Part shown: positions 57,854 to 64,000 of the stretch, piece after piece
Numbering within the stretch: position 1 is the first letter of the stretch
Layout: the number at the start of each line of letters is the position of its first letter
Origin: Astragalus membranaceus
Taxonomy: Eukaryota; Streptophyta; Magnoliopsida; Fabales; Fabaceae
Direction: 5' to 3'
NCBI GenBank assembly: GCA_039519185.1
Contig: CM076847.1
Coordinates: forward strand, 89,004,360-89,068,359
Length of the DNA stretch: 64,000 nucleotides
Made by a program: the position numbers and the translations under genes
The notes under the pieces: model-generated
Told to the model about the DNA's origin: nothing
Databases searched by the model: none
Seen by the model: the letters and a program-made list of their open reading frames with translations, nothing else

Positions 57854-58935
57854 TGTGACATATACTTGCTAACTTTGAAACAAATAGCCACAATACAACG
57901 CCAATTAACCAACTTTTGTAGGCAATACACCAAACTGGTTTTTGAGATGGTTTTCTTTGCTACTCACTTTGAAACAGTATTAGGGCACTATATGAGTGAT
58001 GTATGACTCTATTAATGTAATGCCAACTGAAAGGTTTCTCAAGCGGCACATATTTTGCTCGGTTTGAATCTAATGACCAACTTACAATACCAATTAACCG
58101 TTTTTCTTAGCCCATAAACCAAGTTGTTTTTTTAGATGTTTTTATTGTGTTCCTCTAATGTGAAAGAGCATGAGAGAACTATTTAATTGCTACATATGAG
58201 AATTGAAGTAAGGATAAGTCAAAGGTTTGGGCCGTTACATGTACTTGCGAATTTTGAAACAGATAGCCACATTACAACGTCAATTAACCAACTTTTGTGG
58301 CCAATACACCAACCTGGTTTTTGAGATGGTTTTCTTTGGTACTCAGTTTGAAACGGCATGAGGACACTATATGAGTGATGTATGACTCTATTAATGTAAT
58401 GGCAACTGAAAGGTTTCTCAAGTGGCACATATTTTGCTCGGTTTGATCTAATGACCAACTTACAATACCAATTAACCGTTTTTCTTAGCCCATAAAGCAA
58501 GTTGTTTTTTCAGATTTTTTTATTGTGTTCCTCTAATGTGAAAGAGAATGAGAGAACTATTTAACTCCTACATATGAGAATTGAAGTAAGGATAAGTCAA
58601 AGGTTTGGGCCGTTACATGTACTTGCTAATTTTGAAACAGATAGCCACATTACAACGTCAGTTAACCAACTTTTGTAGGCAACACACCAAGTTGGTTTTT
58701 GAGATGGTTTTCTTTGGTACTCACTTTGAAACAGCATGAGGGCACTATATGAGTGATGTATGACTCTATTAATGTAATGCCAAGTGAAAGGTTTGTCAAG
58801 CTTCACATATTTTCCTCGGTTTGAATCTAATGACCAAGTTACAATACCAATTAACCGTATTTGTTAGCCCATAAACCAAGTTGGTTTTTCAGATGCTTTT
58901 CTCGTGGTACCGACTGTGAAACAACATTAAGCAAC
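57854..58935. repeat. 378-bp tandem repeat array
   Basis: Units begin at 57854, 58232 and 58610 (378 bp apart) with (CC)GTTACATGTACTTGC. Each holds two versions of an AATTAACCAAC / AAACCAAGTTG block. The third unit fades near 58935. A diverged partial copy lies at 59745-59860. Confidence 0.85.
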
Positions 58936-59219
58936 CTATTAACTTCAAGAGAGTAACTATATGACTGTCTTGGAACACCAAATATTGTGTTCATACAAAA
59001 TGTAATAATATAGATAGACGCAAAATGTTACACACCTGTCTATACAAAGTGTATCAAAACATGAACCTGGTGTCATTTACAACATTTACATCAATACTAA
59101 TCAAAAGATACATATATGTCTAATTACAAAAAAAAAGTACTCACGAGCATTAATATACATATATCTTTAATTACATCAAAAAGTACTCATGAGCATTAAT
59201 ATGCGGAGTATCCTTGAAG
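58936..59219. other. AT-rich spacer
   Basis: No gene seen. A 35-bp phrase, AAAGTACTCA(C/T)GAGCATTAATAT, occurs twice (about 59137 and 59180). Confidence 0.4.
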
Positions 59220-59493
59220 CTAAAGTAAAGGATTTGTAGTCAATTGGGACAATCCTGTGAAGTCTGTTTCCATGTTTGCCAAAAGTTCCATGAATGGAAT
59301 GTCACCTCCAACCTGTTAATAATCACTTATTTTGTTTAACAAGATGAATATAAGGATAAAAAATCTAATAACAGACAATCAAGCAACATGCCTGAGAAGA
59401 GGAACTAAAGTTGTTAGTTGGACACTGAGAAGCCCAACAGTTGTGTGCGAAATCTGACACTGTAGCATCTTTATTTATATATACATTTCCTGA
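59220..59493 (-). pseudogene. Two terminal exons of an unknown gene
   Basis: Exon 59493-59392 (34 codons: SGNVYINKDATVSDFAHNCW, ending NNFSSSSQ) and exon 59312-59220 (30 codons: GGDIPFMELLANMETDF, ending TTNPLL then TAG). Both are in one phase with acceptors TATACAG and TTATTAACAG. The intron donor is GC (CAG|GCATG), a rare but real class. I do not recognise the protein. Upstream exons were not found, so this may be a captured gene fragment. Confidence 0.35.
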
Positions 59494-59499
59494 CTGTAT

Positions 59500-60538
59500 A
59501 GAGGAATTGTTAAATAAGTTAAACTAAACTCGACTTAAAGTCGAAGTGAGCAACAGGGCTCTAAACCAATTTGGTATTTCACATTTATTTCTTTGAATCT
59601 AACTGTAAAAGGACAACAGGGCTCTATCTAACCCAAACTTGGTTTTTCACATGCTATTCTTCCCTACTCACTATGAACAACATGAGGGCTCTATTTAAGT
59701 GCTAAATAGGACAATTAATGTAACTATAATTCAAAGATTTCTACTCTGACATGTACATGCTCCATTTGAACCAGATAGCCACATTACGACTACAATTAAC
59801 CAACTTTTGAATGTCATAAACCAAGCTGGTTTTTCACAGTGTTTTCTTTCTAACCAGTCACCAGAATACAAACACAAAGTCAAATGTCCTTAATAGCACA
59901 AACAACGTTTTTCTTGTTTTTTTTGTTATATCATGTTAAAGCACCCTAACAAAAGAAAAAGAAATGGTATGTCATTTACAAAATATACTTGGAGAAACCC
60001 TATAATCATGTTAATTGAAAGAGGTAAACAAACTTTGTACCATCAATTAATCTACCATCATGTTGAAGAAGAGAACGATATGGTACGAAGACAAAGAAAC
60101 GTATGTGGCGGTCCTGTGAGCTCTCACGGTGGTGCTAGATGGTGCTGGATGGTGAAGTAGAGTGATGAAAGAGTCGTGGAACGGCGTGACAAAAGAAGAA
60201 GCGTATTTTTTACAGTGGTATTTACGGTGGCCGTCGGCGGCGGGGGAGGAGGTCAGGGATGACAACAGACGTTGAGGGACGGGGGAGAGACTGTGTGAGG
60301 GAGAGGGCTTGCGTGAAATGTCTCCACCGTCTTTTGATATTTTTCGTTTTTTTTTCTTTTATTAACTCTAAAAAAAAATTAAGTTTTCAACAACCAGGAC
60401 CCACCACAATTGTATTTCAGCAGGTATGTGTACGTATTTGGTATTTTTGTCTGATTTTTGGCTAAAAAATTTGGGTGAATATCATTATTGAAGCCCTTAA
60501 TAGCTCTCAGAAAAAAACTTTAGCCATTAGTATTTGAG
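59500..60538. other. Intergenic, repeat fragments
   Basis: Contains the diverged 378-bp-type copy at 59745-59860 and a GC-richer stretch (60090-60310) whose ORFs on the two strands are both weak. Nothing else recognised. Confidence 0.4.
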
Positions 60539-60770
60539 TAATGCTATTCAGCCAAATTTTTCTAGACAAAAATAGACAAAAACCACATTACAACATCAAT
60601 TAACCAAGTTTTTTAAGCCACTAACAACCTACTTTTTCACAGTTTTCTAGGCCATTGACTAAAAACTGTGAAAAAGTAGGTTGGTTAGTGGCTTAAAAAA
60701 CTTGGTTAATTTATATTGTAATGTGGTTTTTATCTATTTTTGTCTAGAAAAATTTGGCTGAATAGCATTA
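60539..60770. mobile_element. 232-bp foldback MITE
   Basis: Arms of about 100 bp. Outer ends ATGCTATTCAGCCAAATTT and AAATTTGGCTGAATAGCAT are reverse complements, with TA on both sides (possible TA target duplication). The arm interior ACCACATTACAACATCAATT matches the 378-bp repeats. Confidence 0.75.
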
Positions 60771-61032
60771 CCGTTACTATTTCCTAATAAACTATACACA
60801 AGTACAACTTGGCTAATTTAATACTATATATATACGATCGTATAGGCCTACGAAATGGCACAAAAAAGTTCACTTTACGGACGCCTCAATATTTTATTAA
60901 GGAAAAGTTTAATTTTTGTTCGTACAAAATATGACCACTAGTTTTTTTTTTTACAAAAATAGACCACTAATTTTTTTTGATGATCAGACCACTATAAAAA
61001 TAATTATTAGACTAATTTTTTTACATTGACTT

Positions 61033-61253
61033 AAAGATAATTAAAATTTTAAGGTGCTCTCTCACCGGTGAACCATTAAATATGACTGTAGGATTTAGTA
61101 TAAGAATTCATCAACGGTTGAGATTTAATACTAGTTGATTCAATCTTAACCACTCGTAGCATTTTACACAACATCCCATGGTCAATTTTAATAGTTCACC
61201 GGTGAGAGATTTGATTTACTCCCTCACCCTAGAAGCACCCAAAATTTTATAGT
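61033..61253. mobile_element. MITE-like inverted repeat
   Basis: AAAATTTTAAGGTGCTC and CTCTCACCGGTGAAC on the left pair with GTTCACCGGTGAGAG and AAGCACCCAAAATTTT on the right, with spacing differences. No target duplication settled. Confidence 0.45.
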
Positions 61254-61396
61254 CTAATAATCATAAAAATATTATCCAGATTAATTGTATATTTTTTGTT
61301 CTCGGTGGGGACTAAAATATTAGAGATAAAACTAATCCATATGAATCAATTTTAGTGATAGGAAAATTCAAAGCAATCAAAACCCAAACTAAACTA

Positions 61397-61728
61397 AGTC
61401 TCCGTTTGGCGCGTCTCATCCGCTAGCGGATAGCGGATAAAAGTAGTAGGTGAAGAGTATACATGTTTGGTAAGCACTAGCTAGCGTTTAGTGTCTCATT
61501 TTTTTTGACATTTTTAACCTCTTTAGTTTTCTTAAATTACTTCTCTATCCTAATTAAACAAATGTAATAATGAATTAAATAAATATGTCCTTTTATGACA
61601 TTTTACATTTATCAGCTAATTTAACCGCTAGTTTTACCAAACACATCATTTGCTATTAGCTAGCTTATCTGCTAGCCTATTCGCACATCCGTTATCCGCT
61701 AGCCGCTACTTTTTACCAAACATAGCCC
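61397..61728. mobile_element. MITE-like element, hAT style
   Basis: GTCTCCGTTTGG...CCGCTAGCGGATAGCGG on the left and CCGTTATCCGCTAGCCGC...ACCAAACATAGCCC on the right form an imperfect inverted pair. The CCGTTTGG / CCAAACATAGC ends are common in plant MITEs. Confidence 0.45.
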
Positions 61729-62133
61729 AAATCAAACCAATGAAGAACAAATTGGTCCGGTCCAGTTCAATCAGTGTTCCGGTCTGTTTTCCGGGAGGAG
61801 AACGGCCGAACACAAATAATAATAACATTTGCATAAAGCTTAGAAGAATCAGTGGAATAGTGGATTCTGGATCCTTTCATTGGCCTCAAGGGAGTGTTTA
61901 TATAATACATGTGTAATTAATACTATTTATTACATATTATAGCCACCATGGCGGTTACAAGACGTAAGGAGCAATTATAGGGATTCCAATGAATGCTTGT
62001 CTGCGGTTAGGCCGAACCGAATGATGTGGGTGTCCTTCTTGCACTTTTTCGATATTCCTTAACTTGAACTGAGCTACCTACTTAAGATATTTTTTCCTTA
62101 TTTGAACTCGTTCAGAGAAACATCATGGTACTT
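61729..62133. other. Intergenic DNA
   Basis: No gene recognised. An ORF crossing 61650-61916 starts inside the MITE and is not trusted. Confidence 0.4.
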
Positions 62134-62422
62134 AGGGGTGTTCACGGGTTGGTTTGGATGGATTTTGACTAAATCCGTTATCCGAACCAATCAAATTTAA
62201 TCGGTTTGGGTTGGGTTGGATTTTGAGTTGTTTACTATAAAATCCGAACCAAACCAATCCGATATTGAATGGGTTGGTTCGGATTGGGCTCGCGGGTCAA
62301 AAATGAAATAATCCCTGGAACTAGCTACTTAATCATATGGTAAATAAAATATGGTAGCATTAATGAAAACAATGCAGCCTAAGGCATTACACAAAAATGA
62401 CAAAATCCATAATTACAGATAG

Positions 62423-62555
62423 TCAGATACTGGAATGGCTAATATCCGATACTGGAATGGCTAATATCCTGGAAATGGAATAACAAAACAGTAGGCAGTA
62501 GCATGGAATGGCTAATATCCTGGAAATGGAATAACAAAACAGTAGGCAGTAGCAT
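62423..62555. repeat. Short direct repeats in the hAT 3' region
   Basis: Two 50-bp copies of GGCTAATATCCTGGAAATGG...GGCAGTAGC (about 62459 and 62509), preceded by two about 22-bp copies of GATACTGGAATGGCTAATATC. Confidence 0.7.
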
Positions 62556-62899
62556 TACAGAATACAGATAGTAGCATTACTGTCTTTACAGATACAGAGA
62601 TACTGCCCGAACAAAAAAGTTGCATTACAGATACTGGAATACGAAACAGTAGTATTTTTAATAAACAAAACAGTAGCATTACAGAATACAGTTACTGGAA
62701 TAACAGTATAACACAAAATCCAGCATAACACAAGGCAGCCTTTTAATAAACAATGATTCTGAAATTTCAGCCAGTTGTTGCAGCCTGCTTCTAGCCCGTT
62801 GTTGCAGCCAATAATTCTGAAATTTCAGACACAACCACAACAATCTTATTAGCATACAATAGAAATTTACATTGATATTCATATTATAAACAATCAGCT

Positions 62900-64000
62900 T
62901 CAAAGAACTACGAAATTAATACCTTCTTCAAGTCTCTGCACTTCTTCCAATTCAGCTTCTAAATCAATCACCTTTGGAGATTTTATCCAATTTTGAGTAC
63001 AAATTAAAGCCTGGACAGTAGAAGGGCTCAAAGAACTACGAAATGAGTCAAGAACCCGCCCTCCGGTGCTAAATGCAGATTCAGATGATACAGTGGATAC
63101 CGGAATGGCTAATATATCTTTTGCCATGTAGGAAAGAACATGATATTTGCTTGTCTTACCTTTCCACCAATTCAAAATGTCAAATGTAAGAGAAGTTTCC
63201 TCAACACCATCCTCCAAATACCTTTCCAACTCATTTCTTTGCACCTCACCTTGCTTTTTCTTCATCTTTAATCTAAATTGACCATCCCAATCCTCCTCTT
63301 CCTCTTGATTCCCCACTTTACAACAAGAAGAAGTGTTTGAAGCCAAGGTACTAGAACCAGAATTTTCAACAGAAACAGGATACACTACCATGTAATGCTC
63401 AAACAATTTATTGACAATATCTTTTAATTTAGTCATCATCTCCTTACACTTCTTATCATCATACATCCGACTAAAACAAAATTCGATATAATCAAACTTA
63501 TAGCGGGGATCAAGAAAAACAGCCACAAACAACAAGTAGTTTATCATACCACTTTCCCAATATTTGTTGAACTTTACTTGCATGTTCGCTGTCATCTTTT
63601 GCAACACCACATCATCACTCATCCTCCATTTTCCCAGTGCTTTCTGAATATCAACCAATTGCTTGAAGAAATTATTAGCAGTGACATGCAATGACCCGGA
63701 AAAAGACAATGTTGCATCATAAAATATCTTTAAAAACTTCAAAAACACACGAGCACGATTCCAATCAGATTGATTAGGACATCCACCTGATTCACTAACA
63801 AGGGTGATCATGTATGCAGCATCATCATATTCAAGGCGATAAAAAGCTTGTTCATATTTCTCAGCAACCTCTAACATTAAGTAGGTGGAATTCCATCTAG
63901 TTTGACAATCAAGTATTATCATTGCCTGACTAGGAACACTTACAACATGTGCACACTTCTTAAAAGTAGCTAATCTACTAGGAGAAGCCTTTACAAACTT
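62900..64000 (-). CDS. hAT transposase (RICESLEEPER-like), 5' end outside window
   Basis: Open to the window edge: the frame goes on upstream of the first in-window ATG (63922) with KFVKASPSRLATFKKC, so that ATG is not the start. Visible core: LDCQTRWNSTYLMLEVA, FLDPRYKFDYIEF, and the C-terminal hAT dimerisation domain (ILAIPVSTVSSESAFSTGGR, then SLSPSTVQALICTQNW). About 367 residues are visible; Ac-like proteins are usually 600-750, so the BED zinc finger and first part of the catalytic domain lie beyond the edge. No stop or frameshift in the visible part, so it may be an active element or a domesticated relative. Confidence 0.85.
   Translation of the reverse strand, partial: KFVKASPSRLATFKKCAHVVSVPSQAMIILDCQTRWNSTYLMLEVAEKYEQAFYRLEYDDAAYMITLVSESGGCPNQSDWNRARVFLKFLKIFYDATLSFSGSLHVTANNFFKQLVDIQKALGKWRMSDDVVLQKMTANMQVKFNKYWESGMINYLLFVAVFLDPRYKFDYIEFCFSRMYDDKKCKEMMTKLKDIVNKLFEHYMVVYPVSVENSGSSTLASNTSSCCKVGNQEEEEDWDGQFRLKMKKKQGEVQRNELERYLEDGVEETSLTFDILNWWKGKTSKYHVLSYMAKDILAIPVSTVSSESAFSTGGRVLDSFRSSLSPSTVQALICTQNWIKSPKVIDLEAELEEVQRLEEGINFVVL

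Larger units (their letters stand above)
62134..64000 (-). mobile_element. hAT (Ac-like) transposon, 3' part
   Basis: The likely terminus AGGGGTGTTCACGGGTTGG at 62134 is of the hAT type. Subterminal (A/C)CGAACCAA and GGGTTGG motifs crowd 62145-62300. The transposase ORF ends 770 bp inside. The other end, and hence the 8-bp target duplication, lies outside the window. Confidence 0.65.

Noticed and set aside
61650..61916. 88-residue plus-strand ORF
   Set aside because: Begins inside a MITE-like arm and has no domain.
1..64000. tRNA, rRNA or snoRNA genes
   Set aside because: Looked for tRNA B-box and rRNA-like blocks by eye and saw only primer binding sites; a covariance search was not possible here.

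Overview
This is nuclear DNA of a flowering plant, most likely a legume. The evidence is spliced genes with GT-AG introns, Athila, Tekay and Tat/Ogre-type LTR retrotransposons, Mutator-like foldback elements and an hAT transposase. The legume call is an inference from the look of the repeat families; no marker gene here proves it. I see no ordinary housekeeping gene, rRNA, tRNA or CRISPR array. The window is a nested transposon graveyard laid over an older, repeat-rich locus.

Layout. 0.4-1.1 kb: broken Ptta/En/Spm-type transposon gene, then a 284-bp MITE with a 9-bp target duplication. 1.55-4.74 kb: minus-strand end of an LTR retroelement (LTR, TATA box, polypurine tract) carrying an antisense, intron-containing plant-mobile-domain (PMD) gene, now a pseudogene. 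5.26-9.37 kb: multi-exon DUF1985-like/ULP1 (C48) protease gene whose first intron holds a 1.2-kb Mutator-like foldback element. 10.5-11.3 kb: PB1-like gene with one stop. 11.6-11.9 kb: minus-strand coiled-coil ORF.

12.1-34.4 kb: a 188-bp tandem array split by a 20.6-kb Athila element (12299-32941, TSD gtagc). That element was itself invaded by a minus-strand Tekay-type element (22181-30181) that has lost RT and most of RNase H in frame. 34.5-35.1 kb: plus-strand coiled-coil ORF resembling the one at 11.6-11.9 kb. 35197-41773: second Athila-lineage element, minus strand, truncated in RNase H. 42115-54976: 12.9-kb LTR element with no gag-pol (LARD-like, Ogre/Tat-type PBS), minus strand, TSD atgaa, inserted in the last exon of a minus-strand DUF1985-like/coiled-coil gene (41987-42109 plus 54977-56325). 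57.85-58.94 kb: 378-bp tandem array. 60.5-61.7 kb: three MITE-like inverted repeats. 62.13-64 kb: hAT element whose transposase runs off the window edge.

With the recent LTR insertions removed, the old locus looks mirror-symmetric around the 188-bp array. Two DUF1985-family genes point towards the array from both sides, and two related coiled-coil ORFs point away from it. LTR pairs give the order of events. The Athila element at 12.3 kb is oldest (about 21 substitutions between its LTRs). The Tekay element inside it is younger by nesting. The Athila element at 35 kb (about 5) and the LARD (about 9 over 2.65 kb) are very recent. All counts were made by eye.
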